DNA of 64,000 nt from Clostridium aceticum (lineage in GTDB: Bacteria; Bacillota; Clostridia; Peptostreptococcales; Natronincolaceae): NCBI RefSeq assembly GCF_001042715.1, contig NZ_CP009687.1, positions 1,231,418 through 1,295,417 of the forward strand, written 5' to 3'. The first letter of the stretch is position 1. Every line of letters begins with the position of its first letter. Positions 27,219 to 37,110 of the stretch are shown piece after piece. Position numbers and translations under genes: made by a program. The notes beneath the pieces were generated by a model. That model searched no databases, was not told the origin of the DNA, and saw only the letters and a list, made by a program, of their open reading frames with translations.

Positions 27219-29255
27219 ATGAAACAGAAAAAAACAGCAAAGCGAGGCTCCATTAAAAGTAAACTAATTGTCATACCGTTAATCGTTGTACTTGGTACTT
27301 TGGCAGGAGTAGGTATTATTTCTTCTTACTTTACAAGGACAAGCTTACTGAATCAGATGAGAGAAGATGGGTTTTACATAGCCGAAATCTTTGTAGACAG
27401 GTTAGAAGATAACTCTAGAGCATTAGAAACTATTAATATGATGTTAGAGGAAAAAATCACCAGTGTGGGAAGAGATGTTGTACGAGATCGTAGAAATTTA
27501 AACAATCAGTTGTTAAAAAGCTTAGCAGAAGAATGGAATGTCGAAGAAATCAGTTGGTACAATGCAGAGGGAGAGATTATATATTCTACTGTTGCAGCAT
27601 ATGTAGGATGGATGGCAACTGAAGGGCATCCTGTACACAATTTTATGATAAGTGGTAGAAATGAATTAGTAGAGGATATTAGGCAAGATACGGAATCTGG
27701 AAATTATCTTAAATACGGTTATGTTAGAGGGGAAGATGGTACCTTTGTACAAGTGGGGGTGATAGCAGATAGGGTTCAAGAATTAACAGAAACCTTTAGC
27801 TACCAAAGACTTGTGGAGGATTTGGCTGTAAATCAAGAAGTGGTTTATGCATTGTTGATGGACAGAAATCTAGAGGTCATTGCCCATAGTAATAAAAATG
27901 AAATAGGTGTAGTTTTTGATGATGAGGGGAGCAAATCAGCTGCAATCGATGGTATACCCTATGCACAGATATGGCCTTATGAAACAGAAGAGGTTACTGT
28001 ATATGATATTATTTATCCAGTAACCATCCAAGGAGACTATATAGGGGCAGTTGCTATAGGCTTTTCTATGGAGGAGGTTCATGCTGCTATAAATAGAAAC
28101 ATGCTTATCGTTGCTATTTCAGGAATCATAGCCTTTATAATCTTAGGACTGATTTTATTTAATGTATCTAGTGATGCTATAAAAACAATTAATAGATTAA
28201 AAGAACAAATTAACTTTATGGCTTCAGGAGACTTTAGTAATAATGTGGCAGAGGATTTAATCAATAAACAGAACGAATTTGGAGAAATTTCACAAGCGAT
28301 GGCTATTATGCAAAATGCTATAAGAGATATCATTAAAAGTGTTATAGACAAGTCTCAGCAAGTAGCTGCTTCTTCAGAACAATTAACAGCCACAAGTCAA
28401 CAGTCTGCTACAGCTGCTGATGAAGTAGCTAGCACTATTGAGGAAATAGCAAAAGGAGCAAACCACCAGGCCAGAGATACAGAAGAAGGCGTTTTATTTA
28501 TTACGGATCTAGGAAATATGGTTGAGAAAAATAAAGACTATATTCAGCACTTAAATGATTCTACTGAAAGAGTCAACCAACTAAAAAGTGAAGGTCTTAA
28601 AATCGTTGAAGGTCTTGTGGAAAAGACAGATGTTAGCAGTAAGTCATCAGCAGAGGTTCAAAGAGTGATTGTTAATACCAGTGAAAGTGCAGGAAAGATC
28701 GCCAGTGCCAGTGAGATGATAAAAAACATAGCTGCTCAAACAAACCTTTTAGCTTTAAATGCAGCTATAGAGGCAGCGAGGGCAGGAGAAGCAGGTAAGG
28801 GGTTTGCTGTTGTGGCAGATGAAATAAGAAAGTTAGCAGAAGAGTCCAATAAATTTACTGAGGAAATTAATGTTGTTATTCATGAGCTTACAGACAAAAC
28901 ATCAAATGCTGTAGGAACTATGGAGGAACTAGAAAAAATAATTTCTTCTCAGACAGAAAGTGTCAAAATGACAAATAGTAAGTTTGCGGGAATCGCAGAA
29001 GCTATAGAAGTAATGAAAAAAAGTATTTATGAAGTGAATCATGCTAGTGAGGAGATGAGCTGCAAGAAAGAAGAAATTATTAGAATCATAGAAAGTTTGT
29101 CAGCTATTTCACAGGAAAATGCAGCTGCAACAGAGGAAGCTTCAGCATCCGTAGAAGAACAGACAGCTGCTATGGAGGAGATTGCTAGCTCCAGTGAGGA
29201 TCTTGCAAGAATTGCTGAAGAGTTAAATAAGCAGGTAGAACAATTTAAAGTATAA
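27219..29255 (+). CDS. Methyl-accepting chemotaxis protein
   Basis: 678 residues. A membrane helix (about 16-36), a large extracellular sensor (about 37-290, probably a single Cache-type domain) and a second helix (about 291-313) precede a HAMP-like region. The cytoplasmic signalling domain has the conserved hairpin tip containing [16 protein letters not shown] and [16 protein letters not shown], near residue 505-545. It relays ligand binding to CheA. The ligand is unknown. ATG 27219 has AGGAGG at a long 12-base spacing. No che genes are adjacent. Confidence 0.94.
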   Translation: MKQKKTAKRGSIKSKLIVIPLIVVLGTLAGVGIISSYFTRTSLLNQMREDGFYIAEIFVDRLEDNSRALETINMMLEEKITSVGRDVVRDRRNLNNQLLKSLAEEWNVEEISWYNAEGEIIYSTVAAYVGWMATEGHPVHNFMISGRNELVEDIRQDTESGNYLKYGYVRGEDGTFVQVGVIADRVQELTETFSYQRLVEDLAVNQEVVYALLMDRNLEVIAHSNKNEIGVVFDDEGSKSAAIDGIPYAQIWPYETEEVTVYDIIYPVTIQGDYIGAVAIGFSMEEVHAAINRNMLIVAISGIIAFIILGLILFNVSSDAIKTINRLKEQINFMASGDFSNNVAEDLINKQNEFGEISQAMAIMQNAIRDIIKSVIDKSQQVAASSEQLTATSQQSATAADEVASTIEEIAKGANHQARDTEEGVLFITDLGNMVEKNKDYIQHLNDSTERVNQLKSEGLKIVEGLVEKTDVSSKSSAEVQRVIVNTSESAGKIASASEMIKNIAAQTNLLALNAAIEAARAGEAGKGFAVVADEIRKLAEESNKFTEEINVVIHELTDKTSNAVGTMEELEKIISSQTESVKMTNSKFAGIAEAIEVMKKSIYEVNHASEEMSCKKEEIIRIIESLSAISQENAAATEEASASVEEQTAAMEEIASSSEDLARIAEELNKQVEQFKV

Positions 29256-29264
29256 AATCTTAAC

Positions 29265-29314
29265 AAAAAAAGGAAACGTTGGGCTTATCCTATTGCAGAA
29301 CGTTACCTTTTTTT
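29265..29314. terminator. Bidirectional terminator
   Basis: A-rich AAAAAAAGG plus AACGTT (29265-29280) pairs with AACGTT plus CCTTTTTTT (29299-29314). It lies between the convergent chemotaxis receptor and carbonic anhydrase genes. Confidence 0.92.
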
Positions 29315-29325
29315 GTTTGTTTAAA

Positions 29326-30063
29326 TTAATGTAGGTCTGAAAAAAATTCTACTTTTCCAGATTCAAGATGATATTTAGCACCGATAATCTTCAAAGTACC
29401 ATTTTCTATAAAATGTTCTATGATAGGGCTTTTTTCTATTTCTGCTAAGCTTTGTAGAATGTTTTCATCAGTAGCTTCTTCATACAAATCGTTTCCAGTA
29501 GTACTTGATGCCTTAACTTTTTCAACAGATGGTTGAATTTTTTCTACGATAGAACCTATACTACCAGGGGCTTCTCCTCCGTCTACTGTCGCTTTTACAG
29601 CACCACACTTTTCGTGTCCCATAACAACAACAAGTGGGGTCTCAAGATGTTCAACGGCATATTCTATGCTGCCTAAAGCCACCGAATCAATGACATTTCC
29701 TGCTATACGAACTACGAATAAATCCCCTAATGCTTGATCAAATATCACTTCAGGAGGAACACGAGAATCTGAACAACTCACAATAACTGCAAATGGATGT
29801 TGACCATCTTTGGATAAATTCTCGCGTCTTGCAACACTAATATCTTTATCACCGATTTTCAACTCTGAAAATCGTGCGTTTCCTTCCTCCAGTAACTTTA
29901 GTGAATTTGCTGGAGATACTTCTACTATCGTTTCAATAGGCTCAGGATTTTCAGAACTAGCTTCAGACTGCTGAGGTGTACATCCAAATAGCATTATTAA
30001 AGCAATTACAAGGATTGTAGAAATTATGTAGTTCTTTGCTTTTTTTGTTTTTTGTAAATACAT
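29326..30063 (-). CDS. Beta-class carbonic anhydrase, exported lipoprotein
   Basis: Interconverts CO2 and bicarbonate. The zinc ligands C97, H150 and C153 and the D99-R101 dyad are visible in CSDSRVPPE and GHEKCGAV. The N-terminus is a lipoprotein signal: a basic start, a hydrophobic stretch (14-26) and lipobox LFGC with C28. A Ser/Glu/Pro-rich linker follows. It should therefore act outside the membrane, unlike most bacterial beta enzymes, which are cytoplasmic. Total length is 245 residues. AAAGGGG precedes the start. Monocistronic. Confidence 0.93.
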   Translation of the reverse strand: MYLQKTKKAKNYIISTILVIALIMLFGCTPQQSEASSENPEPIETIVEVSPANSLKLLEEGNARFSELKIGDKDISVARRENLSKDGQHPFAVIVSCSDSRVPPEVIFDQALGDLFVVRIAGNVIDSVALGSIEYAVEHLETPLVVVMGHEKCGAVKATVDGGEAPGSIGSIVEKIQPSVEKVKASSTTGNDLYEEATDENILQSLAEIEKSPIIEHFIENGTLKIIGAKYHLESGKVEFFSDLH

Positions 30064-30503
30064 AGTTAATTTCCCCTTTCATTGGATGGAAGATATCTTC
30101 CTAAAGAAATTATATGCTTTCTATAGGAATAAGCAAGGTTGATATATGTGCAAATTTCCCAAAATACAGGGATTATATGTAAAAAAAGTAATAAAATTAC
30201 ATTATATATCTTTGTTTCAAGAAATAGCTTCTCCTCCCTGTGACAAACAGGCTTATCTCTACTACTATCTATTTTATGAAAAAATTTAATACACTTAGGA
30301 AAAATAGAGATATTTTAAGAAAAAAGAAGATATAGTGAAGCAGTAATAAAATATTGCCCAACGATTAGTAGGATATAAATCAATACGCAATGATTTAATA
30401 TGGATAGTTGTTTGAGGAAATGTAGGTATAAGAATATAATAAGTAAGATAATTAATAAATAAAAAATAGAATGCAATTATTATAGAAAAGAAGTGATAAA
30501 GCA
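30064..30503. other. Intergenic region before the potassium/two-component cluster
   Basis: About 440 AT-rich bases between divergent genes. Minus-strand open frames here (30295-30504 and 30452-30637) lack ribosome binding sites and overlap the kinase start, so they are not called. No clear promoter, hairpin or riboswitch was recognised. Confidence 0.5.
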
Positions 30504-32363
30504 TTGAAAAGAAGTATTAAATCTAAAATATTATTATTGTTTTTAGTAGTGTTAGTTATATTTGCCTTGACAAGTCTATGGTCAAGTAAAAACTTTTTTA
30601 CATTAAGCAATTCTATAGATGATATTATGCGTGCCAATTATAAAAGTGTTGTTGCAGCTCAAAATATGGTGGTAGCTTTAGAAAGACAGGATAGCGCGAT
30701 ATTATCCTATATGTTTACCAATGAAAATGAAACCTTTATTCATTTTAAGGAAAATGAAGTAAAGTTTTTAAGAGATTTGGCTATTGCAGAAGGCAATATA
30801 ACAGAAAGAGGAGAGAAAGAAGTTGTTGAGGAGATTCATGATGCTTATGTGATTTTTTTAGAAAAAGTAAGGTTGCTGAGTAATATTCAGTCTAGCGAGG
30901 GCCAAGAAGCAGCTAAGAATTTTTATTTCAATAACGTATTTCCAGCCTTTGAAAGAGCAAAAGAGCTTTCAAGGAATTTGCAGTTATTAAATCAAGAAGC
31001 GATGTTAAGGTTAAAGGATGAAGCTCATAATACAGCTGAAAAAGCTACCTATTCTACCTTATCGATTGCACTAATTACAACAATTGTAGGGAGTATACTA
31101 GCTTGGGTATCTATTCATAAAACCATTCAACCTATTCAAGAATTAATTGAGAAGGTTAAAAAAATTGCAGAAGGAGATTATGATCAACAAATTTATATAA
31201 AAGGTAGTGGTGAGATTTCTGTGTTGGCTGATGAGTTTAATGTAATGGCTAAAAAGCTAAGTAGTTATGAACAACTAAATATTAAACGATTAATGAAAGA
31301 AAAGAAGAAGGCAGAAGCCATTGTTGAGGGCATTAGCGATGGAATTATTGTTACGGATATCAATCATAAGATTACATTAGTAAATAGAGCTGCTGAAAGA
31401 ATTTTTAATGTTAAGGAAACGGATGCTTTGGAAAGACATTTTTTAGAAATCGTTAAACATGAGGAAGTTTTTAAGATTGTTGAAGAAGTAGAGAATCTAC
31501 AGAAGAACACAGATAAAAAACCATTGAGGGAAGCTGCTATTTCATTAAGACAGAATGAAAAATACAAGCACTATAGAATTCAAGTGCTACCTATAGGAGA
31601 TAAGTTTAAAGAGTTTATCGGCGTTGTAACATTGATCCAAGATATTACGAAACTAAAAGAAATTGATGAAATGAAATCTGACTTTATCTCTACCGTATCC
31701 CATGAATTTCGAACCCCATTAACTTCCATGAGCATGGGAACGGGATTATTATTGGAGGGTATACCGGGACCACTGACAGAGAACCAAAAAGAATTGGTTG
31801 AAGCTATGAAGGAGGATCAGGAGAGATTAAAAAATCTAGTCAATGATTTGCTAGATTTATCAAGAATTGAATCGGGAAAAATTGAAATGAATATTCGGGG
31901 AAATGAATTGAAAAAAATCCTTGAGGAATCTGTAAAAGCCTTTGAACATCAAGCAAGGGATAAAAACATTGAATTGTCTTACTGCATTGAAGAAAATCTT
32001 CCTTTAGTAAGGGCTGATTTTAACAAAGTAAGTTGGATTTTGATCAATTTAATTGGCAATGCCATGCGATATACACCTAGGGATGGCAGTGGCAAAATTC
32101 AGATAGAGGGAAAACGTACAGGAAGTATTGTTTTGGTTTCTGTTTCAGACAATGGTATAGGTATTCCTCAGGAATATAGAAAGAAGATATTTGAAAAATT
32201 TGTTCAAGTAAAAGATAGAGAAGGAAATCCAACTGGTGGAACAGGTTTAGGATTAGCAATATGTAAGGAGATTATTGAAGCGCATGGTGGACAAATATGG
32301 GTAAAAAGTAAGCTTGGTAAAGGTAGTAGCTTTTATTTCACCTTAGCTATTGAAAAGTCTTAG
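30504..32363 (+). CDS. Membrane sensor histidine kinase (HAMP-PAS-HisKA-HATPase)
   Basis: 619 residues. A helix at about 8-27, an extracytoplasmic helical sensor of about 150 residues, and a second helix (about 185-207) are followed by HAMP, then PAS (about 265-370). The HisKA domain has the phospho-accepting H400 in STVSHEFRTPL. The ATPase has NLIGNAMRYT, DNGIGIP and GTGLGL. The sensor contains ALERQDSAIL, shared with the kinase at 37111. It starts at TTG 30504 behind GAAGTGAT. It heads an operon with two regulators and Trk genes, implying control of potassium uptake (inference). Confidence 0.93.
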   Translation: MKRSIKSKILLLFLVVLVIFALTSLWSSKNFFTLSNSIDDIMRANYKSVVAAQNMVVALERQDSAILSYMFTNENETFIHFKENEVKFLRDLAIAEGNITERGEKEVVEEIHDAYVIFLEKVRLLSNIQSSEGQEAAKNFYFNNVFPAFERAKELSRNLQLLNQEAMLRLKDEAHNTAEKATYSTLSIALITTIVGSILAWVSIHKTIQPIQELIEKVKKIAEGDYDQQIYIKGSGEISVLADEFNVMAKKLSSYEQLNIKRLMKEKKKAEAIVEGISDGIIVTDINHKITLVNRAAERIFNVKETDALERHFLEIVKHEEVFKIVEEVENLQKNTDKKPLREAAISLRQNEKYKHYRIQVLPIGDKFKEFIGVVTLIQDITKLKEIDEMKSDFISTVSHEFRTPLTSMSMGTGLLLEGIPGPLTENQKELVEAMKEDQERLKNLVNDLLDLSRIESGKIEMNIRGNELKKILEESVKAFEHQARDKNIELSYCIEENLPLVRADFNKVSWILINLIGNAMRYTPRDGSGKIQIEGKRTGSIVLVSVSDNGIGIPQEYRKKIFEKFVQVKDREGNPTGGTGLGLAICKEIIEAHGGQIWVKSKLGKGSSFYFTLAIEKS

Positions 32364-32380
32364 AAACTGGGGAGATTTTG

Positions 32381-32743
32381 ATGAGGAAAAAAATACTGAT
32401 TGTAGAAGACGAAAAAAACATCGTACTAGGTCTTAGGATGTACTTGGAGAGCAGAGGATATGAGGTGACTGTAGCTTATAATGGGATTGAGGCAATCGAT
32501 AAAGCATTACGGACTTTACCTCATTTAATTTTGTTAGATATTTTACTACCTAAAATGAACGGGTATCTCGTTTGTGCAGCTTTAAAGGAAGAAACCGCAT
32601 TAGCCAGCATTCCCATTATCTTTATGAGTGCTAAAACAGAAGAAGAAGATATTAAAAAGGCTTATGAAATAGGGGGTATTGATTATATTGTTAAGCCGTT
32701 TACCCATACACAGGTACAAGAAATTATAGAAAAATATATTTAA
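32381..32743 (+). CDS. Single-domain response regulator
   Basis: 120 residues, a receiver domain only. The phospho-acceptor is D53 in LLDILLPKMNG, the acidic pair is in VEDEKN, and the conserved lysine is in YIVKPFTHTQ. No output domain, so it must act through protein contacts or phosphotransfer. ATG 32381 is favoured over TTG 32378 by GGGGAG spacing. It lies 17 bases after the kinase and 16 before the second regulator. Confidence 0.93.
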   Translation: MRKKILIVEDEKNIVLGLRMYLESRGYEVTVAYNGIEAIDKALRTLPHLILLDILLPKMNGYLVCAALKEETALASIPIIFMSAKTEEEDIKKAYEIGGIDYIVKPFTHTQVQEIIEKYI

Positions 32744-32759
32744 TAAGGAAGGGATAAAA

Positions 32760-33443
32760 ATGATTAAAATTTTAATTGTAGATGATGAAAAAAACATACG
32801 TCTTGCTCTAAAACAGTGTTTACTAGCTGAGCACTATGAGGTAGAGACAGCTGTGAATGGTTTGGAAGGTTATGAAAAAATTATGGCAGGGGATTTTGCT
32901 GTGGTACTTTTAGATATGAAGATGCCAGGTTTAACAGGAATAGAAGTACTACAAAAGGCTCGAAGTCAAGGAAAACTGGTTAATATTATTATGATGACAG
33001 CTTACGGCACAATAGAAAAAGCTGTTGAAGCAATGAAACTAGGAGCAATAGACTTTTTAAGTAAGCCTTTTGCACCAGAAGAAATTCGTACGATTGTTAA
33101 AGATGTATTAAGCAGAGAGAAATTATTGGAGGAAGAAGTAACTACTTATCATGAAATGATACAATATGCAAAAAAGAGTATATTAAGTGGAGATTATGAG
33201 AAGGCTAGAGAATTTTTAGGAAAAGCGATTGTAAAAAATACAGAAGCGCCTGAACCGCATAATTTATTAGGAATTATTTTGGAGTTTTATGGAAAAGTCA
33301 GCGAGGCTCAAAAACATTATCGTGCAGCTTTAGCTTTAGAACCTACCTTTAGTCCAGCACAACAGAATTTGGAAAGAACAGCGCAGTTTATCTATACACA
33401 GCACGGTATGAATTTAGGAGATGGCACTAATGAAGAAGAATAA
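32760..33443 (+). CDS. Response regulator with C-terminal TPR-like domain
   Basis: 227 residues. The receiver domain (1-120) has D52 in LLDMKMPGLTG and the lysine in FLSKPFAPEE. The C-terminal 85 residues form TPR-like helices (AREFLGKAIVKNTEAPEPHN, then YRAALALEPTFSPAQ), with no DNA-binding motif. TPR repeats mediate protein binding, so the output may be a partner protein such as a Trk subunit (inference). It overlaps the following TrkA gene by 14 bases. Confidence 0.92.
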   Translation: MIKILIVDDEKNIRLALKQCLLAEHYEVETAVNGLEGYEKIMAGDFAVVLLDMKMPGLTGIEVLQKARSQGKLVNIIMMTAYGTIEKAVEAMKLGAIDFLSKPFAPEEIRTIVKDVLSREKLLEEEVTTYHEMIQYAKKSILSGDYEKAREFLGKAIVKNTEAPEPHNLLGIILEFYGKVSEAQKHYRAALALEPTFSPAQQNLERTAQFIYTQHGMNLGDGTNEEE

Positions 33444-33864
33444 TATGGAATATATTATTGTGGTTGGCTGTGGGAGAACAGGCTCTCATCTAGCCAATCT
33501 TCTTTCGAAGGCTGGGAAAAGTGTTGTGATTATAGATAAAGAAGAGAAGAAATTTCAAAAATTGAGTGAAGAATTTAGTGGGTTCATGTTAGAGGCGGAT
33601 GCCATTGAAATAGATGTACTAGAACAGGCCAAGATAGCCAAAGCCGATGTTTTGATTACAGCAGCTGCTGATGATAGTACCAACATGATGATTGCTCAAG
33701 TGGCAACGAAGATTTATGAAGTACCGTTGGTTTTGGCAAGGGTGATTGACCCTGCTGAAATACCAGTATATGAGGCTTTAGAAATTCAAATTATTTCTCC
33801 GACGATTTTGTCAGCGCAGTTGCTTTATGAACTTATTGTGGGTAAACATAAGGAGGAAAAATAA
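33430..33864 (+). CDS. trkA: TrkA-type RCK N-domain protein (NAD-binding), short
   Basis: 144 residues with only the Rossmann RCK_N domain: VVGCGRTGSHLANLL gives the G-x-G-x-x-G loop, and VVIIDKEEKKF the acidic end of beta 2. It lacks the RCK_C (TrkA_C) domain that its neighbour has. ATG 33430 is chosen over 33421 by AGGAG spacing. It probably pairs with the 33864 protein to gate the TrkH potassium channel. It overlaps the upstream regulator gene and touches the next gene. Confidence 0.9.
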   Translation: MKKNNMEYIIVVGCGRTGSHLANLLSKAGKSVVIIDKEEKKFQKLSEEFSGFMLEADAIEIDVLEQAKIAKADVLITAAADDSTNMMIAQVATKIYEVPLVLARVIDPAEIPVYEALEIQIISPTILSAQLLYELIVGKHKEEK

Positions 33865-34532
33865 TGAGGGTAATTATTGTTGGCGGTGGAAAGATTGTTC
33901 ACTTCCTCACAAAGTCTTTTGTTTCGAAAGGGTATGAAGTAACGATTATTCATAATGATAAAGAATATTGTGGAAAACTGGCGAAAAAACATCCTGACAC
34001 AATAGTAGTATGGGGAGATGGTGCAAATCCTGAAGTATTGGAGGAGGCGGGAGCAGCTTATACCCATGCAATTATTGCTGTAACCTTAAATGATCCAGAA
34101 AACCTAGTGGTTTGCCAAGTGGCGCAAAAACTTTATCAAGTGCCCAAAACATTTGCCATGGTAAACGATCCAAGAAATGTTGATGTCTTTAAGCGTCTTG
34201 GTGTAACGACGGTGATCAGTACTGCGCAAATTATTTCTTCCATGATTGAACAAAAAGTCTTTTTGGAGGATATTGTGAATTTGACTCCCATAGAAGAAGG
34301 GAAAGTAGCCCTGATAGAGTTAGAGGTACAAAAAGACTACCCAACTATGAATAAAACTCTTGCAGAATTAGACTTAACGAAGGATGCAGTAGTTGGATGC
34401 ATTTTAAGGAAAGGAGAAGCATTAATTCCAAGGGGAGACACCATGATCATGGAAGCAGATAGATTGATTATTCTTGCTTTACCAAGAAGTCAGTCTTATG
34501 TTTTGCAAGCACTAAGCGGAAGGGTGGAGTAA
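33864..34532 (+). CDS. trkA: TrkA potassium uptake regulatory subunit (RCK N+C)
   Basis: 222 residues. The N-terminal RCK domain (VGGGKIVHFLTKSF, then VTIIHNDKE) binds nucleotide, and the C-terminal TrkA_C domain (from about 140) binds a small ligand. The cytoplasmic gating ring of TrkH channels is formed by such proteins. It shares a base with the previous TrkA and lies two bases before trkH, so all three are cotranslated. Having a short and a full RCK protein together suggests a mixed ring. Confidence 0.92.
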   Translation: MRVIIVGGGKIVHFLTKSFVSKGYEVTIIHNDKEYCGKLAKKHPDTIVVWGDGANPEVLEEAGAAYTHAIIAVTLNDPENLVVCQVAQKLYQVPKTFAMVNDPRNVDVFKRLGVTTVISTAQIISSMIEQKVFLEDIVNLTPIEEGKVALIELEVQKDYPTMNKTLAELDLTKDAVVGCILRKGEALIPRGDTMIMEADRLIILALPRSQSYVLQALSGRVE

Positions 34533-34533
34533 G

Positions 34534-36027
34534 ATGCTTTATCTAAAAATACTGAAGGAAAAATATAATATGATTATAGGATATGTTGGTATCATTTTAA
34601 TTGGCTTGGGGATAACTTTATTGTTACCTCTATTGATTTTACCAGCATATCCTCAAGAAATAGGTACAGCAAAATATTTTTTAATTTCAGCGATGATTAC
34701 CGTTGCTGTAGGATTCATTGCATCCAGGCGATTAAAGTTGAAAAAAACCACAAATTTAACCTTCCAACAAGGTGGCATTATTGTTATTTTGTCATGGTTT
34801 ATTACAGCACTCTTATCTACATTACCTTTCATCTTATCAGGAATGTTGAACTTTACGCAAGCAACCTTTGAAACCGTCAGTGGTTGGACGACTACTGGTT
34901 TATCTGTAGTAGATGTAACTGAAGCACCTAATACTTTTTTACTTTGGCGAAGTATTATGCAGTTTTTTGGTGGAGCCGGTATAACTGTTGTAATGGTTTC
35001 AGCAATTATTGGGCCTAATGGGCAGGGGCTTTACAATGCTGAGGGGAGGACGGATAAACTACTTCCAAATGTGAGAAAATCAACAAAGCTAATTATGACA
35101 ATATATAGTGGATATGTTATTTCTGCAACGATACTATATATTTTAGCCGGTATGCACTGGTTTGATGCCATCAATCATGCAATAGCCGCCTTATCTACTG
35201 GAGGTTTTTCAACTAAGGCTGATAGTATAGGGGCGTATAATAGTCCTTTAATAGAAGCTCTTACTATTGTATTTATGCTTTTGGGTACAACAAACTTTGG
35301 GGTTCATTTTTTGCTATTAAAAGGAGAATTTAAATCAGTACTACGAAATGGAGAAGTAAGAATTCTAGGGTTTTTGCTGGCTTTAACTATTCCAGTAGTA
35401 GCAATAGGAGCATTATTACCTCTTTATGGAACGCTTACTAAGAGTTTTAGAATTACTGCTTTTGAACTAGTTTCAGCCTTATCAACGACAGGTTTTTCAA
35501 CAGTAGGGTATCAAGAGTGGGCAACGTCTGCTGTATTTATTATGATTGTTTTAATGATCATCGGTGGAGGCGTAGGGTCTACTGCTGGGGGGGTAAAATT
35601 ATATAGAGTATATTTATTATTTAAGTCATTATGGTGGGAACTAAAAGGTTATCTCTTGCCGTCAAAGTCTGTTAGGCAGAATTATGTTTGGAGAAGCGAA
35701 GGAAAATATTATGTTGAGCAGAGCCATATTATTCAAACGGCTAATTTTGCAATGATTTATATGCTAACTTATGCTATTGGTGTTCTTATATTCTTATTTT
35801 ATGGTTATCCGCTAAAAGAATCTATGTTTGAATTTGCATCAAGTTTAAGCACGGTAGGTCTTTCAATGGGTATTACTTCTCCTGATGCTCCAGTAGGTAT
35901 TTTGTGGACACAAATTATTGGTATGATGCTAGGAAGATTGGAGTTTATCGTAATATTCTTTGCAAGCATTAAACTGATTAAAGATATTAGAATTATGCTT
36001 TTAAGCAAAGAAAAGATTGTTCAATAG
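34534..36027 (+). CDS. trkH: Trk/Ktr-type potassium uptake channel (TrkH family)
   Basis: 497 residues with about ten to twelve membrane helices. Pore loops show the TrkH pattern, for example SGWTTTGLSVV, ALSTGGFSTK, LSTTGFSTVGY and LSTVGLSMG, four pseudo-repeats with the conserved glycine of the selectivity filter. The motif GGGVGSTAGGVKLYR also matches the family. It transports K+ (or Na+-coupled K+) inward. Last gene of the operon beginning at 30504, and followed by a strong terminator. Confidence 0.95.
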   Translation: MLYLKILKEKYNMIIGYVGIILIGLGITLLLPLLILPAYPQEIGTAKYFLISAMITVAVGFIASRRLKLKKTTNLTFQQGGIIVILSWFITALLSTLPFILSGMLNFTQATFETVSGWTTTGLSVVDVTEAPNTFLLWRSIMQFFGGAGITVVMVSAIIGPNGQGLYNAEGRTDKLLPNVRKSTKLIMTIYSGYVISATILYILAGMHWFDAINHAIAALSTGGFSTKADSIGAYNSPLIEALTIVFMLLGTTNFGVHFLLLKGEFKSVLRNGEVRILGFLLALTIPVVAIGALLPLYGTLTKSFRITAFELVSALSTTGFSTVGYQEWATSAVFIMIVLMIIGGGVGSTAGGVKLYRVYLLFKSLWWELKGYLLPSKSVRQNYVWRSEGKYYVEQSHIIQTANFAMIYMLTYAIGVLIFLFYGYPLKESMFEFASSLSTVGLSMGITSPDAPVGILWTQIIGMMLGRLEFIVIFFASIKLIKDIRIMLLSKEKIVQ

Positions 36028-36085
36028 AGGAGGAGTAGAGAGAATTTTTGTAGTAGAAATGCAGACTATTAACTTAGTAAAATAT

Positions 36086-36135
36086 AAAAAAGACTACTCA
36101 TTATGTAATATATTACTTAAGTTAGTAGTCTTTTT
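36086..36135. terminator. Bidirectional terminator
   Basis: AAAAAGACTACT (36086-36098 region) pairs with AGTAGTCTTTTT (36124-36135). It separates convergent trkH and the KtrA-like gene. Confidence 0.9.
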
Positions 36136-36147
36136 AAAAGATAAGTA

Positions 36148-36831
36148 TCAATTGTATTGTTTACTATTTACTTTTTCTCTAAAAACTTTGTCTTTAAAAT
36201 TTTCAAGATTAGCTATAGAACCTCCAATAATTAAAGTATTAGTAACTTTAATGATATCATTAGCTTTAGGCAAAATATTAATATTGCCAGTACTTTTAAT
36301 AGCAATAATATTTACATTGTATTTTGAATTTATTTCTAGCTCTAGCAGTTTTTTTTCATGCCATTCTTTTATAACCTTAACTTCAACTACACTATATTCG
36401 GAAGATAAGTACATGAGTTCAAAAAAACTGCTGTATTTTAAATTGTTAGCTAATCGTTGCCCCATTTCTTTTTCTGGCAGAATTACTTCATTTGCTCCAA
36501 CCTTCATCAGAATCTTTCCGTGGATTTCATCATGAGCTTTAGCAATAATATATCGAACTCCTAAACTTTTCAGGTGCATAGTAGTAGTAATAGAAGCGTC
36601 TAGACTGGAGGAAAATCCAATAACTGCGGTATCAAAGTTGCTAATGCCAGATGTTTTTAAACTATTGAAGTTAGTAGCATCCAAAGAAAAAGAAGAGCTA
36701 ATCAAAGTAGAAACCTTATTAACTAATTCTATATTTTTATCTATAGCTGTCACTTTGTTGCCAAGTTTTACAAGGCTATAGGCTAACCCTTCACCAAAAT
36801 GTCCAAGTCCAATAACAGCCACTTGTTTCAT
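36148..36831 (-). CDS. ktrA: KtrA-like potassium channel regulatory subunit
   Basis: 227 residues: an RCK_N domain (AVIGLGHFGEGLAYSL with G-x-G-x-x-G, then AIDKN) and an RCK_C domain. The sequence layout (KVGANEVILPEKEMGQRLAN, then SEYSVVEV) follows Bacillus KtrA/KtrC. The start at 36831 is chosen for MKQVAVIGLG; ATGs at 36840 and 36837 are also possible. It is a third RCK protein in the cluster, transcribed opposite to trkH and divergent from the second kinase. Its channel partner may be TrkH here or another KtrB elsewhere. Confidence 0.9.
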   Translation of the reverse strand: MKQVAVIGLGHFGEGLAYSLVKLGNKVTAIDKNIELVNKVSTLISSSFSLDATNFNSLKTSGISNFDTAVIGFSSSLDASITTTMHLKSLGVRYIIAKAHDEIHGKILMKVGANEVILPEKEMGQRLANNLKYSSFFELMYLSSEYSVVEVKVIKEWHEKKLLELEINSKYNVNIIAIKSTGNINILPKANDIIKVTNTLIIGGSIANLENFKDKVFREKVNSKQYN

Positions 36832-37110
36832 ATCCATCATCCTACCTATCTACATAATTATTTTTATAGAACATAATTTTGATATTTTTTGGGTACATGA
36901 TCATATTATATCGAATGCAATCTTTAATCCCAAATAATCTACAGCTCTTTTTTGTTTTTTATCCTACCGATATAAGGTGAAGAAATAGGATTAGCTCGTT
37001 ATTTCATAGAGTTTTCTCGTTGTTCTTCTATTTTGCTTCAGTAGTTAAATTTGAAGTGGTAAAAGGGGTAATATATACTTAAGTGATAAAATAAAATAGT
37101 GGGTGAGTGA

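Noticed and set aside
30295-30504. 69-codon minus-strand ORF before the first kinase
   Set aside because: No ribosome binding site, low-complexity hydrophobic translation in AT-rich DNA, and it begins at the kinase start.
36017-36535. 172-codon plus-strand ORF after trkH
   Set aside because: It covers the terminator and the antisense of ktrA and has no family features.
36832-37110. Possible c-di-AMP (ydaO-type) riboswitch near the potassium genes
   Set aside because: The conserved sequence blocks of that riboswitch are not present in the intergenic region.
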